A stretch of 64,000 nucleotides of DNA. Origin: Bacillus sp. es.034. Lineage in GTDB: Bacteria > Bacillota > Bacilli > Bacillales > Bacillaceae_B. Location of the stretch: NCBI RefSeq assembly GCF_002563655.1, contig NZ_PDIY01000001.1, positions 2,454,001 through 2,518,000 of the forward strand, read 5' to 3'. The notes under the pieces are model-generated. The model made no database searches. It was not told where the DNA came from and saw nothing but the letters and a program-made list of their open reading frames with translations. The translations under genes and the position numbers were made by a program. Below are positions 8,676 through 18,002 of this stretch, piece after piece (positions within the stretch are counted from its first letter, which is position 1; each line of letters begins with the position of its first letter).

Positions 8676-9647
8676 ATGATGACAGAAAAATGGTTAGTTG
8701 GAGTTGACTTAGGGGGAACGACGACGAAGATCGCGTTTTTAAGTAAATACGGAGAGCTACTACATAAATGGGAAATCCCCACTGATAAATCGGAAAACGG
8801 GAAAAATATCATTGTGAATATTGCAAAAGCGATCGATCAAAAGCTCGAGGAATTGGATCAAAGCAGAGATAAATTGGTTGGCATCGGAATGGGGGCACCT
8901 GGACCTGTCGATACGGCAAAAGGAATCATTTATGAAGCGGTCAATTTAGGATGGGAGAATAATACGCCATTAAAAGATCTGCTTGAAGTCGAAACAGGGT
9001 TGCACGCAGTCATTGACAACGATGCAAACTGTGCAGCACTCGGTGAAATGTGGAAGGGTGCTGGAGACGGGGCGAAGGACATTGTCTGTGTGACATTGGG
9101 GACGGGTGTCGGAGGCGGTGTGATTACAAATGGCGATATCGTCCACGGTGTAAAAGGAGCAGGTGGTGAAATCGGCCATATCACCGTCGTACCGGAAGGC
9201 GGATATCAATGTAATTGCGGGAAGACAGGATGTCTTGAAACCGTTGCTTCAGCGACCGGTGTCGTCCGACTCGCAAATGAAAAATTGGATGCCACTGAGC
9301 AAGAATCAACGCTTCGTGCACTAAGGGATTCTCACGGATCAATCAGCGCCAAGGATATCTTCGATGCGGCAAGGGACCAAGATGGACTAGCCCTGGCAGT
9401 CATTGATCAATTAGCTTTCTATCTCGGTTTATCCCTTGCAAATCTCGGGAATGGCCTGAACCCTGAAAAAATCGTGATCGGTGGGGGAGTCTCTAAAGCA
9501 GGGGACATCTTATTACAGCAGGTCGTTAAATTCTTTAAACAGTTTTCATTCCCGACTGTCCGTACCTCTACACACTTAAGTATTGCCACGCTTGGAAATG
9601 ATGCCGGTGTTATCGGGGCAGCCTGGCTGGTCAAGAACAAGATCTGA
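8676..9647 (+). CDS. glcK: Glucokinase (ROK family)
   Basis: Phosphorylates glucose at the 6-position with ATP in the cytoplasm. Visible: N-terminal phosphate loop [11 protein letters not shown], active-site region [13 protein letters not shown], and the ROK zinc motif [10 protein letters not shown]. It is about 323 aa, as in B. subtilis GlcK, and similar along its whole length. ATG 8676 and ATG 8679 are both possible starts, with AGGACAGG upstream; the GTG at 8670 overlaps the yqgQ stop and is less likely. Confidence 0.96.
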   Translation: MMTEKWLVGVDLGGTTTKIAFLSKYGELLHKWEIPTDKSENGKNIIVNIAKAIDQKLEELDQSRDKLVGIGMGAPGPVDTAKGIIYEAVNLGWENNTPLKDLLEVETGLHAVIDNDANCAALGEMWKGAGDGAKDIVCVTLGTGVGGGVITNGDIVHGVKGAGGEIGHITVVPEGGYQCNCGKTGCLETVASATGVVRLANEKLDATEQESTLRALRDSHGSISAKDIFDAARDQDGLALAVIDQLAFYLGLSLANLGNGLNPEKIVIGGGVSKAGDILLQQVVKFFKQFSFPTVRTSTHLSIATLGNDAGVIGAAWLVKNKI

Positions 9648-9668
9648 TTTGACCACAAAGTGAAATTG

Positions 9669-9706
9669 AAAGAGAGCTTTCCTTTATGGAGGGTTCTCTT
9701 TTTGTA
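9669..9706 (+). terminator. Terminator after glcK
   Basis: AAAGAGAGCTTTCC pairs with GGAGGGTTCTCTTT (with G-T pairs) and is followed by a T run. Confidence 0.75.
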
Positions 9707-9975
9707 TTTAGAATAGTAGTCTAAAACACCTAATGACAAATGGACTGTTTTTAATTAATGCTGTTTTATTGAAACTATTCATGGTTTCATCCGTCTAATA
9801 GTATGGGTAGGAGAATAAGGCATCAACCATTATACACCCCCATTATGTATCCACGTTTGACGTTATGTAAATAAATAATGAAGATGAGTCAAGATTTCGT
9901 TCGGAATGTTATCCCTATTAAAATCATGAAAGTGTTACATACGATAGAACCGTTTGTAGCAAGGAGGTTGAATAA
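9707..9975. other. Intergenic region upstream of the LTA synthase-like gene
   Basis: About 270 bases, A/T-rich, with no credible gene. A TTGACG at 9857 could be a -35 element, but no good -10 follows at standard spacing. A strong AAGGAGG lies just before the ATG at 9976. No repeat or structured RNA is evident. Confidence 0.5.
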
Positions 9976-11853
9976 ATGAATATAAAGAAAATACCAAAGG
10001 TACCACTTATCATACTCGCTGCATTGTTCCTTTGGATCAAAACGTATATTGTCTATAAAACGAGTTTTGACATAAAGATCGAAAATGCACTACAGGAACT
10101 GATTCTATTCATTAACCCGCTAAGTTTTTTACTTTTCATCTTCGGAGTGGGGTTACTTCTTAAAAAGGATAAGTCACGCACCCGGTACATCATCACTGCA
10201 AGCTTCGTCCTTTCATTTATCCTATACGGAAACGTAGTATTTTATCGATTCTTTGATGACTTTTTGACACTGCCCGTCCTTTTCCAAACGAGTAATTTCT
10301 CTGATTTGGGATCTAGTGCCAGTGCAATCATGAGCTGGAAGGACCTTTTCTATTTCACCGATGTGATCGCATTAATTCTCATCATAAAGTTGAAACCAAC
10401 CTGGTTTTCTTTACAGAACTACTCGAAAGCCAATCGCCGTGCTTATTTCCTCGTTGCAACAGCACTGGTTTTCTTTAACCTGGGATTGGCAGAATCGGAA
10501 AGGCCGCAGCTTCTGACCAGGACATTTGACCGTGAAATGCTGGTCAAGAATATCGGAACGTATAATTATCATGTATACGATCTTTTTCTGCAATCCAAGT
10601 CTTCCGCCCAGAGAGCCCTTGCGGATGGAAGTGAACTCGCAGATATCGACAACTACGTCAGAGCGGGTTACAGCGAACCTGATAAGGAAATGTTCGGGGT
10701 AGCGAAAGACAAGAACTTAATCATTGTCTCCCTTGAATCACTGCAGAATTTTGTCATCAACAGTGAAGTGAATGGCCAGGAGATCACGCCTTTCCTTAAT
10801 GATTTCATAGGGGAAAGCTACTACTTTGATCAATTCTACCATCAAACTCAGCAAGGAAAGACGTCTGATTCCGAGTTCATCATGGACAACTCCCTTTATC
10901 CGTTGAACCGTGGAGCGGTTTTCTTCACCCATTCCGGGAATGAGTTTGATTCCATGACGGAAAAACTTGGGGAGAACGGATATTATACATCGGCCATGCA
11001 CGCAAACAATAAAAGCTTCTGGAATCGTGACATCATGTATGATTCCCTGGGATATGACCGGTATTATTCGTTACCGGATTATGATGTGACAGAAGACAAC
11101 TCCGTGAACTGGGGGATGAAGGATATCCCGTTCTTCGAGCAGTCCGTGGAGCATATGAAACAAATGCCTCAACCGTTCAGTACGAAGATGATTACATTAA
11201 CGAACCATTACCCTTTCACGCTTGATGAAGAAGATAAGTTAATTGATCCTTACTCTTCCCATGACGGTACGGTGAATCGTTATTTCCAGACCGTACGTTA
11301 CATGGATGAAGCGGTGAAGAACTTCATTGCGGACTTAAAGGAGTCCGGTTTGTATGACAATTCCGTCATCGTGATGTATGGGGACCATTATGGGATTTCA
11401 GAGAATCATAACAAAGCGATGAGTCAATATCTTGGTAAAGACATCACACCATTTGTAAGCACTCAGCTTCAACAGGTGCCGCTGATCATCCATGTTCCCG
11501 GTGAGGAAGGAAAGACCATTTCCAAGGTGTCCGGACAAATCGACTTAAAGCCGACCATCATGCATCTTCTCGGGATCGAGACTAAAAAGGACATTCAATT
11601 TGGTTCGGATCTCTTCTCAGATGACCATGAAGACCTGGCCATACTCCGTGACGGCCGGTTCATCACGAAAGACTATGTGTATGCAGGCGAAAAATGCTGG
11701 AATAAGGAAACAGAAGAAAAAACCGATATGAAGTTCTGTGAACCATTTAAAGAGCGTGTCAATAATGAGCTGGGATACTCCGATAAGATCATTTATGGAG
11801 ATCTGCTCCGCTTTTATGGGGAAACCGAATATCGTGATGAAGATGAATCATAA
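9976..11853 (+). CDS. yqgS: Lipoteichoic acid synthase family protein (YqgS-like)
   Basis: Polymerises glycerol-phosphate from phosphatidylglycerol on the outer membrane face. The 625-aa protein has about five N-terminal membrane helices (to about residue 160) and an extracellular sulfatase-fold domain (about 245-560). The nucleophile is probably Thr296 in [10 protein letters not shown]; metal-site segments [12 protein letters not shown] and LTNHYPFT are visible. Position between glcK and yqgT matches YqgS, one of the minor LTA synthase paralogues of B. subtilis. It is a single-gene unit with its own terminator. Confidence 0.93.
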   Translation: MNIKKIPKVPLIILAALFLWIKTYIVYKTSFDIKIENALQELILFINPLSFLLFIFGVGLLLKKDKSRTRYIITASFVLSFILYGNVVFYRFFDDFLTLPVLFQTSNFSDLGSSASAIMSWKDLFYFTDVIALILIIKLKPTWFSLQNYSKANRRAYFLVATALVFFNLGLAESERPQLLTRTFDREMLVKNIGTYNYHVYDLFLQSKSSAQRALADGSELADIDNYVRAGYSEPDKEMFGVAKDKNLIIVSLESLQNFVINSEVNGQEITPFLNDFIGESYYFDQFYHQTQQGKTSDSEFIMDNSLYPLNRGAVFFTHSGNEFDSMTEKLGENGYYTSAMHANNKSFWNRDIMYDSLGYDRYYSLPDYDVTEDNSVNWGMKDIPFFEQSVEHMKQMPQPFSTKMITLTNHYPFTLDEEDKLIDPYSSHDGTVNRYFQTVRYMDEAVKNFIADLKESGLYDNSVIVMYGDHYGISENHNKAMSQYLGKDITPFVSTQLQQVPLIIHVPGEEGKTISKVSGQIDLKPTIMHLLGIETKKDIQFGSDLFSDDHEDLAILRDGRFITKDYVYAGEKCWNKETEEKTDMKFCEPFKERVNNELGYSDKIIYGDLLRFYGETEYRDEDES

Positions 11854-11858
11854 AGTAC

Positions 11859-11890
11859 AAGCCTGCGAAAGGTTTCGCAGGCTTTTTTTT
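11859..11890 (+). terminator. Terminator after yqgS
   Basis: AGCCTGCGAAA pairs with TTTCGCAGGCT, followed by eight or more T. Confidence 0.95.
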
Positions 11891-11952
11891 GTCATGAATC
11901 GATGAACCATTCATACATGTAAGTAAGGACATATGAATGGGGAGGTTCCATC

Positions 11953-13149
11953 ATGAAAGTGAAAGTGCGCAGTGGCGATACCCTCTGGTACTACAGCCAG
12001 CTGTTTTATATCCCGGTCCAGTTAATCATCGATTCAAATCCTTCCGTTGATCCGAATAGATTGAAAATCGGTACAGAGATACAACTTCCAGGATTCAGGA
12101 AAGAAAGTCATTCTATTAATCAGGGTGACTCTCTCTGGTCCCTGGCTCAAAACCGTAACATCGATGTCGACGCGTTACTTCTATTGAACGAAGGTATCAA
12201 TCCAAATGGATTACAAATAGGGTCGGATATCTGGATTCCATCAAGGGTGGTTTCACCCATCGTCAAAGGTAAACAGGCTTACGACTCACAACGATTTGAA
12301 GGAGATGTACAACGATTAAAAGATATCTATCCCTTTATAAAGTTAAGATCTGCAGGTGAAAGCGTGGGTGGAAGGGATCTCATCGAAATAAGGATAGGAA
12401 CCGGAAAGAAGAAAGTTCAAATGAATGCTTCCTTCCATGCGAATGAGTGGATCACCACATCTGTCCTTATGACGTTTATCAATGATTATTTACTTTCCTT
12501 AACCAACAGTCAGCTTATGAGGGGGGTACAAACCCTGCCCATATATGGAGATGTGACGTTGTCACTCGTTCCCATGGTGAATCCGGATGGAGTGGACCTT
12601 GTTCTGAACGGTCCCCCTGGCGATAAAAGAAATGAAATGATCGCTCTTAATCGGGGGAGTACCGACTTTACAGGCTGGAAAGCCAATATTAGAGGAGTGG
12701 ACCTGAACAATCAGTTTCCTGCCAAATGGGAAGTCGAGCAGGAAAGGAAAGAGGAGAAAGAACCGGCTCCAAGAGATTTCCCAGGATATAAGCCCCTCTC
12801 AGAGCCTGAAGCCATCGCAATGGCTAAGCTTGCCCGGCAAGGAAAGTTCGATCGACTTCTTGCCCTGCACACCCAGGGAAAAGAGTTTTACTGGGGGTAT
12901 GAAGGACTTGAGCCTCCAGAAGCTGCCAAACTTGCAAAGGATTTCACCAGAGTAAGCGGATATAAATCGGTCCGTTACATTGATAGTTATGCAGGATACA
13001 AGGATTGGTTTGTGAAAGAATTTCAGAAATCAGGATTCACCCTTGAATTAGGAAAAGGGATTAATCCCTTGCCCCTGTCACAATTCGATGAAATCTACCA
13101 GGACGTATCCGGTATTTTACTGGTTTCTATCTATCGGTGGTATGAGTGA
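11953..13149 (+). CDS. yqgT: Gamma-D-glutamyl-(L)-meso-diaminopimelate peptidase I, LysM + M14
   Basis: Cuts the gamma-D-Glu-diamino acid bond of peptidoglycan stems. Two LysM domains (about 2-48 and 53-98, each with SGDTLW/QGDSLW) anchor it to the wall. An M14 carboxypeptidase domain follows (about 115-395), with zinc ligands His162 and Glu165 in HANEW, His in LHTQGKE and the catalytic Glu365 in TLELGKG. There is no cleavable signal peptide, as in the homologous endopeptidase I of sporulating bacilli. Length 398 aa. Start ATG is supported by GGGGAGG. A role during sporulation is inferred from the family. Confidence 0.94.
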   Translation: MKVKVRSGDTLWYYSQLFYIPVQLIIDSNPSVDPNRLKIGTEIQLPGFRKESHSINQGDSLWSLAQNRNIDVDALLLLNEGINPNGLQIGSDIWIPSRVVSPIVKGKQAYDSQRFEGDVQRLKDIYPFIKLRSAGESVGGRDLIEIRIGTGKKKVQMNASFHANEWITTSVLMTFINDYLLSLTNSQLMRGVQTLPIYGDVTLSLVPMVNPDGVDLVLNGPPGDKRNEMIALNRGSTDFTGWKANIRGVDLNNQFPAKWEVEQERKEEKEPAPRDFPGYKPLSEPEAIAMAKLARQGKFDRLLALHTQGKEFYWGYEGLEPPEAAKLAKDFTRVSGYKSVRYIDSYAGYKDWFVKEFQKSGFTLELGKGINPLPLSQFDEIYQDVSGILLVSIYRWYE

Positions 13150-13253
13150 AGAAAATACTCGAAAAATCTTTATATTAGTTCCATAAATATCTATTGTGGA
13201 AAATGAAAATCAGGAGTAAAATTAATCATCATCCAAATGAATAGTAACCTCTC

Positions 13254-13303
13254 GTGGTGACCCTAAAGATGTATGTATGAACATCTGGTCATCACTTTTT
13301 TTG
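13254..13303 (+). terminator. Terminator after yqgT
   Basis: GTGGTGACC with AGATGT pairs to ACATCT with GGTCATCAC, followed by TTTTTTT. Confidence 0.85.
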
Positions 13304-13393
13304 AATTTTTGTAATGTTTTTTTAATCTTATTGAAACATTTTTGCGTCTGAAACGTACTAATTAATATGGAATACTGGAGAAGGGGGAAGAGG

Positions 13394-14500
13394 ATGAAAA
13401 AGAAAAAAGGTAACGTGTTGATATGTTTCATAATGTGCATTCTGTGGTTAACGGCATGTCAGCCGGAAGAAACACAATCTTCCCCTTCAGAGAAAGAAAA
13501 GGCTCAAAAGAAAGAGTTGATGGTGAATATCCTTCCTGCAGAGGGATTTATAGAAAATGTCGGCTGGATGTCCCGTTCAGAAATCCTTTCTGTACGGGAA
13601 GAGGATGGTATGACGTCTTTCTATATCTACAATGTGTACGACGGAAGCAATCAAAAGATTTATGATGTACAACCCTCCTATGTGAGCGCAAGTATCTCAC
13701 CGGATAAGAAAAAAATACTCATTCATTCCTCTCCGGCATCCTATACAGCCCAGCTGACGATCATCAATAGATCAGGAGAAGTACAATTTCAAAATGACGT
13801 TCCTTCCTACGACTTGACTCATTCCTGGAATCCATTCAATGATGATACTCTGTTAGTGACCACTTTTAATGAAGATTGGAGCTTTCGGGTCTTTGAAGTA
13901 AATATCGGGGACGGGGCCATGGACCCCATTGATGTAGAGCAGCCGTTTGTTCAGTGGCAATCAGCATCCTCCGTCCTTTATCAGGATTGGAGTAAGGATG
14001 AAGTGAGCGTATCAGCTCCCCTGGTAGCTCAAAATATTCTCGATGGTCAAAAGGAAATGATCGTGGAGGATAGTGTCCACTTCAATCAATTCAACGATTC
14101 TCTGTTATCTGTCTTTTCACGGGAAGAAAAAGGACCGTTTACGTATCAGTTCATTCATTCTAACGGAGAGGTTCAATCGGAATTTACAGTAGACCTCTTA
14201 AGCCGTTACTCTGATTGGTTGATCCCTTATTATGATATGATAGTAGAGACGGGGCGAATGATTACGTTCGTTGCCAATGAACCAGGTTCCTTTGATACCT
14301 ACTCGGGGACGTTTTCTTTAAAAGGATGGGACACGAATTCCGGTGAGGAAAAGGTTCTGTTTGATGATCTTCCTTTAGAACCCATAAAGTGTTCTCCTGA
14401 TGGAGAGGCGTGTTTATATGGTAATCAACTTGAAAAAGTAATCAATTTGAAGAACTCAAGTATCGTTGAACTATTAAAAGAAGAAGGAGCAGATATATAA
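13394..14500 (+). CDS. yqgU: Lipoprotein, YqgU-like
   Basis: A 368-aa lipoprotein. The lipobox LTAC follows a short basic-hydrophobic signal (MKKKKGN then ILWLTAC), so Cys is the lipidated residue and the mature protein sits outside the membrane. The body has repeating beta-propeller-like segments (VGWMSRSEILSVREEDG, YVSASISPDKKKILIHSS). ATG 13394 is chosen over the upstream ATG 13367 because GGGGGAAGAGG lies before it and it gives a proper signal peptide. Function is unknown. Its TAA overlaps the ATG of yqgV. Confidence 0.85.
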   Translation: MKKKKGNVLICFIMCILWLTACQPEETQSSPSEKEKAQKKELMVNILPAEGFIENVGWMSRSEILSVREEDGMTSFYIYNVYDGSNQKIYDVQPSYVSASISPDKKKILIHSSPASYTAQLTIINRSGEVQFQNDVPSYDLTHSWNPFNDDTLLVTTFNEDWSFRVFEVNIGDGAMDPIDVEQPFVQWQSASSVLYQDWSKDEVSVSAPLVAQNILDGQKEMIVEDSVHFNQFNDSLLSVFSREEKGPFTYQFIHSNGEVQSEFTVDLLSRYSDWLIPYYDMIVETGRMITFVANEPGSFDTYSGTFSLKGWDTNSGEEKVLFDDLPLEPIKCSPDGEACLYGNQLEKVINLKNSSIVELLKEEGADI

Positions 14501-14814
14501 TGGCGATAGTCGATGTAACAGTTATTCCAATCGGAACGGAATCACCCAGCGTGAGTTCGTATGTTGCGGATCTGCATAGGATCCTTAAGGGGTATGAAGA
14601 GGAAGGGAAGATCCGTTTTCAACTTACTCCCATGAATACGATTATAGAAGGGGAACTTCCCGTTCTGTTCCAAGTGATTCAAGACATTCATGAATCCCCA
14701 TTCCAACAAGGGATCCAGCGTGTGGCAACCAATATCAGAATTGATGACCGCAGGGATAAGCAAACAACCATGGAAGGAAAGCTTACTTCCGTCCAGCGTA
14801 AATTGGACAATTAA
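14500..14814 (+). CDS. yqgV: MTH1187-family thiamine-binding protein
   Basis: 104-aa member of the YkoF/MTH1187 (former DUF77) family. Visible features are the N-terminal VDVTVIPIGTESPSVSSYV strand and the later LTPMNTIIEGE and DIHESPF segments that line the ligand pocket. Related proteins bind thiamine or its hydroxymethylpyrimidine moiety; ligand binding here is by family only. The start overlaps the yqgU stop, so the two are coupled, as in B. subtilis. Confidence 0.92.
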   Translation: MAIVDVTVIPIGTESPSVSSYVADLHRILKGYEEEGKIRFQLTPMNTIIEGELPVLFQVIQDIHESPFQQGIQRVATNIRIDDRRDKQTTMEGKLTSVQRKLDN

Positions 14815-14818
14815 CGAA

Positions 14819-14856
14819 TACAAAAAGAGTGGGCGTCTATGCCCACTCTTTTTATA
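14819..14856. terminator. Bidirectional terminator between yqgV and the HxlR gene
   Basis: AAAAAGAGTGGGC pairs with GCCCACTCTTTTT around ATAGACG/CGTCTAT; A and T tracts flank both sides, so it can serve both convergent genes. Confidence 0.9.
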
Positions 14857-14864
14857 GGTACCGA

Positions 14865-15218
14865 TCAAACTTCTTCACTTTCCAAAAGGACTTCACTTTT
14901 ATCGGGATAGGTTTTTTCGATATGCTGTTCACCCCACGCACATAACATATCCAGAGGCTCCTTTAACGACCATCCGTATTCTGTCAGTTCGTATTCCACC
15001 TTTGGAGGGACCTGATTATAAATGATCCGGTTAATGACTCCATCTGCTTCAAGTTCCCTCAATTGCTGGGTCAACATTTTCTGTGTTATTCCAGGCATCA
15101 AACGTTTTAGTTCACTGGTTCTCCGCTTGCTTTTAATCAAATGACAGAGGATGACGACCTTCCACTTGCCACCAATCACTTCCAAGGAAGCTTCAACGGG
15201 TATGTTGTATTTTTTCAT
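14865..15218 (-). CDS. HxlR-family winged-helix transcriptional regulator
   Basis: 117-aa DNA-binding protein with the family pattern: VIGGKWKVVILCHL, then SELKRLMPGITQKMLTQQLRELEADG (recognition helix) and YELTEYGWSL. Members usually respond to redox or toxic aldehydes or quinones; there is no conserved N-terminal sensor Cys, although Cys residues occur at two internal sites. No divergent partner gene is evident. The start ATG has GGAGGT upstream on the minus strand. Confidence 0.93.
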   Translation of the reverse strand: MKKYNIPVEASLEVIGGKWKVVILCHLIKSKRRTSELKRLMPGITQKMLTQQLRELEADGVINRIIYNQVPPKVEYELTEYGWSLKEPLDMLCAWGEQHIEKTYPDKSEVLLESEEV

Positions 15219-15373
15219 ATCTTGACCTCCCCATCTATGGTTGAATACTATATAGAATCAGCTTTAAGGCTAGGGAATATCCCATTTCCTTGTAGTTCCA
15301 TTTTTACTATCATTATAACGTACATACCTAAAAGGTCCATAGGGTACTTTTGGGTGCCTATAGTGGAAGTCGG

Positions 15374-15416
15374 GACATTAAAAAGCCTTCCATAATGAAG
15401 TGGAAGGCTTTTTAAT
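15374..15416 (-). terminator. Terminator after yqgW
   Basis: AAAAAGCCTTCCA pairs with TGGAAGGCTTTTT. It lies downstream of the minus-strand yqgW and is symmetric enough to act both ways. Confidence 0.85.
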
Positions 15417-15431
15417 GTGAAACATTTTTAA

Positions 15432-15605
15432 TTAATGGCCACCTGGATATCCAGAGTGAAGGACAGTCATAATTGTAAACCATCCAAAGACACCTAATGT
15501 TGCCAGTGAGAAAAGGATTCCCATTGCATTCTTGTTTTTGAATGTGCTTACTACTGCGAATAAAGCTAATAATGTAACCAGTGAAGTGATAATTACAAGA
15601 CCCAT
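15432..15605 (-). CDS. yqgW: DUF2759 small membrane protein (YqgW)
   Basis: 57 residues, MGLVIITSLVTLLALFAVV at the start, with two hydrophobic segments and a His/Gly-containing tail (LHSGYPGGH). AAAGGGGTC lies upstream of the ATG on the minus strand. Position, size and tail match YqgW of B. subtilis; function is unknown. Confidence 0.85.
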   Translation of the reverse strand: MGLVIITSLVTLLALFAVVSTFKNKNAMGILFSLATLGVFGWFTIMTVLHSGYPGGH

Positions 15606-15800
15606 TTATATGACCCCTTTCATTAAAATGCGTTTTTCTGACTCTATTGTAACATTATGTACATAAATGCACCCATTAACATTTTATAGGTTTTTCCCCT
15701 GTTTGTCGAGGTCAAAAAGTTTGACACTTCTATGTCGACCCAATTTTATGATAATGGAAGTTCTGATACAATAATAGTATCACAAATGGAGGTGGAAACC

Positions 15801-16436
15801 TTGCAATGGAAACAAATGCCCTTAGGCCCTTTGCAAACCAACTGTTACATCCTATGGAACACTAACAATGATTGTCTGGTCATCGACCCTGGTGGAGAAG
15901 GGGAGGAACTGATTCAATGGCTGGAAAATAAATCATTGTCCCCTTTAGCCATCCTTCTCACTCATGCTCATTTTGATCATATCGGAGCAGTCGATCAATT
16001 GAGGGACCACTTCAGCATCCCTGTATATGTACATGAGAAAGAGGCTCAGTGGTTATTGGATCCTTCATTGAATGGATCACAGCTATTCATGATGGGAGAA
16101 CTCATCAGACTGAAGCCAGCAGATTACATACTGACAAATGAAAAGAACTTGAAAATTGGTGATTTTCAACTGCAATTATTCGAAACACCTGGTCATTCAC
16201 CCGGTAGTATTTCTTATTATGTACAAGAATGTGGAATCGTATTAGCAGGAGATACTTTATTCATGGGCAGTATCGGAAGACCTGATTTGCCGGGCGGTAA
16301 TCAGAAAGAACTATTAGCAAGTATTCACGACAAGCTATTGACCCTGCCTGAGGATACCACGGTGTTGCCGGGTCACGGTCCTGAAACGTCGATTGAAGCG
16401 GAAATGGATTCAAATCCCTTTTTAAACGGTTTCTAA
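15801..16436 (+). CDS. yqgX: MBL-fold hydrolase (glyoxalase II-like)
   Basis: Metallo-beta-lactamase fold protein of 211 aa with the zinc motif THAHFDHIGA, plus HSPGSISYY, AGDTLF and PGHGPETS later in the chain. B. subtilis YqgX is a probable hydroxyacylglutathione/bacillithiol-thioester hydrolase. TTG 15801 is chosen because GGAGGTGG lies just upstream and MQWKQMPLGPLQTNCY aligns with the family start; a longer frame to 15732 is not supported. A terminator follows directly. Confidence 0.92.
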   Translation: MQWKQMPLGPLQTNCYILWNTNNDCLVIDPGGEGEELIQWLENKSLSPLAILLTHAHFDHIGAVDQLRDHFSIPVYVHEKEAQWLLDPSLNGSQLFMMGELIRLKPADYILTNEKNLKIGDFQLQLFETPGHSPGSISYYVQECGIVLAGDTLFMGSIGRPDLPGGNQKELLASIHDKLLTLPEDTTVLPGHGPETSIEAEMDSNPFLNGF

Positions 16437-16438
16437 AC

Positions 16439-16478
16439 AAAAAAATCCCTTCAGCTTAAAGCTGAAGGGATTTTTTTT
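16439..16478. terminator. Bidirectional terminator between yqgX and yqgY
   Basis: AAAAAATCCCTTCAGCTT pairs with AAGCTGAAGGGATTTTTT; it serves both convergent genes. Confidence 0.93.
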
Positions 16479-16722
16479 AGTGTCCTCCTGCACCAGGAGT
16501 CATCATAAAGGTCGTCCAATAAGTAAAACCTGCAAAGAACACTGTTAAGTAGGCACCGAAAACATAAATATACATGCGTTCGGACAGTTTTAAATAGCTA
16601 AGCATAATGAAGAATCCGGTTTGGCCTAAAAAGATTAATGATGTCGTGGTCATATCACCAAGATAGAACATAACGGCAAAAATACCAGTCCAAAACCCAA
16701 GAACTCTAAACATACGATCCAT
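16477..16722 (-). CDS. yqgY: DUF2626 membrane protein (YqgY)
   Basis: 81-aa protein with three hydrophobic segments, starting MDRMFRVLGFWTG and ending MMTPGAGGH. The start at 16722 is chosen because AAAGGAGGG precedes it; a longer frame from 16755 would bury that site. Located next to yqgX and mgsR as in B. subtilis. Function unknown. Confidence 0.88.
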   Translation of the reverse strand: MDRMFRVLGFWTGIFAVMFYLGDMTTTSLIFLGQTGFFIMLSYLKLSERMYIYVFGAYLTVFFAGFTYWTTFMMTPGAGGH

Positions 16723-16999
16723 ATGTAACCCTCCTTTGCACCCTAAGTCCATCACTCAATATTATAAATGAATACTACCATAAAAGTAAATATGTGTTTG
16801 AAGTTAGTTTGTGACGAATGCTTGTTAACTAAACATGAAACTTTCATAAACCCTATTCTTTTCTTCGTATTGTATCCTGAACCATTTTATGTAAAAAAAT
16901 AATCACAAATCCCCAAGTGATATTACTGTACATAAGTTATACAAGTAATATACAATATGTTTAACTAATAAGAAGTTCAATTTGAAGGAGGTCAATAAA

Positions 17000-17380
17000 G
17001 TGAACAAGCTGACATTTTTTACTTATCCAAGCTGTACCTCTTGCCGCAAAGCCAAAAAGTGGTTAACCGCACATTCCGTCGATTTTGATGAGAGACACCT
17101 ATTCAGAGAGACTCCTACACATAAAGAGCTAATGGATTTATTATCCTTAACGACAGATGGTCTTGATGAGATACTTGCCACGAGAAGCCAAACGTTCAAA
17201 GACTTGGGAAAAGACGTGAACGATCTTCCATTATCGGAAGTGATCAAACTAATCATCGATGAACCGAAACTTCTTCGCAGGCCCCTTTTGACAGACGGAA
17301 AAAAGCTGGTCGTCGGCTACAATCCAGAAGGACTCCAGAGTTTGGCGAACAAAAACAGATCATTGAAGAAAAGCAGCTAG
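17000..17380 (+). CDS. mgsR: Spx/MgsR-family transcriptional regulator
   Basis: ArsC-like fold regulator (126 aa) that binds RNA polymerase alpha subunit; MgsR controls part of the general stress response in B. subtilis. The redox switch is the N-terminal CTSC in FTYPSCTSCRKA; LLRRPLL and VGYNPEG are the usual C-terminal landmarks. GTG 17000 is the start, with GAAGGAGGTC upstream; the TTG at 16982 lies within the ribosome-binding site. Position after yqgY matches yqgZ/mgsR. Confidence 0.92.
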   Translation: MNKLTFFTYPSCTSCRKAKKWLTAHSVDFDERHLFRETPTHKELMDLLSLTTDGLDEILATRSQTFKDLGKDVNDLPLSEVIKLIIDEPKLLRRPLLTDGKKLVVGYNPEGLQSLANKNRSLKKSS

Positions 17381-17395
17381 ATGGTTGAATTGAGA

Positions 17396-17434
17396 AAGGC
17401 AGGCACTTGAAATTCAAGTGCCTGCCTTTTTCAA
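17396..17434 (+). terminator. Terminator after mgsR
   Basis: AGGCAGGCACTTGA pairs with TCAAGTGCCTGCCT, followed by TTTTT. Confidence 0.93.
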
Positions 17435-17458
17435 TGGTTTATTAAGTTGTTGGAGACT

Positions 17459-17858
17459 GAACGAGCCGCCTCCGCTTTTCGAGATGTCCAGCTCCAGGGG
17501 CTTGGGGCTCGAGGTCATAAGCCAAGTCACCCAAAAAGGCAAAGAACGCCTTTTCGGGTGACTCGTCTTATGCTTGTCGCCCCAGTGCGAGCCCCTTCCG
17601 CTTTTCGTATGTCCAGCTCCGCCGGGTAGTCCCTCGAGGTCATAAGCTAAATCGACCAAAAAGGCAAAGAGCGCCTTTCCAGTCGATTCATCTTATGCTT
17701 GTCGGGCCTGACCAACCCGGCTCCGCTTTTCTGCCATGTCCAGCTCCGCCGGGTAGTCCCTCGAGGTCATAAGCTAAATCGACCAAAAAGGCAAAGAGCG
17801 CCTTTCCGGTCGATTCATCTTATGCTTGTCGGGCCTGACCAACCCGGCTCCGCTTTTC
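17459..17858. repeat. Three tandem ~126-nt hairpin-forming repeat units
   Basis: The ten-base boundary TCCGCTTTTC occurs at 17471, 17597, 17722 and 17849, giving three units of 126, 125 and 127 nt. Units 2 and 3 are nearly identical; unit 1 is more diverged. Each folds into one long stem: CATAAG/CTTATG, an inner arm, then AAAGGC/GCCTTT at the tip. The inner arm is AGTCACCC/GGGTGACT in unit 1 and AATCGAC/GTCGATT in units 2-3, and outer arms differ similarly (GGGGCT/AGCCCC versus GCCGGGT/ACCCGGC), so pairing is kept while sequence changes. Short open frames across this region are by-products. I recall similar GC-rich intergenic repeats in other Bacillaceae. The last unit ends three bases before tRNA-Gln. 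Confidence 0.88.
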
Positions 17859-17861
17859 TTA

Positions 17862-17933
17862 CTGGGCTAGCTGGATTCGAACCAACGCATGTCGCAGTCA
17901 AAGTGCGATGCCTTACCGCTTGGCTATAGCCCA
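17862..17933 (-). tRNA. trnQ: tRNA-Gln (UUG)
   Basis: A 72-nt cloverleaf on the minus strand. The acceptor stem is TGGGCTA/TAGCCCA with discriminator G, the anticodon arm TCGCA-CTTTGAC-TGCGA gives anticodon TTG, and the T arm contains GGTTCGAATCC. The 3' CCA is not encoded. Very similar to B. subtilis tRNA-Gln. Confidence 0.96.
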
Positions 17934-18002
17934 TTGAATCGTCTTTACAAAATATAGTATGGATGTATTTTGACGATCTATTCATGTATGGTTGAAAAGT
18001 TT

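Noticed and set aside
13222-13440. Minus-strand open frame between yqgT and yqgU
   Set aside because: It spans the yqgT terminator and the start of yqgU and has A/T-driven low-complexity composition.
17459-17858. CRISPR array
   Set aside because: Units are ~126 nt, whole-unit similar, without unique spacers, and no cas genes occur.
17414-17929. Several short frames across the tandem repeat and tRNA-Gln
   Set aside because: They follow the hairpin repeat and run into the tRNA; the GC-rich palindromes lack stops on both strands. One translates the tRNA itself.
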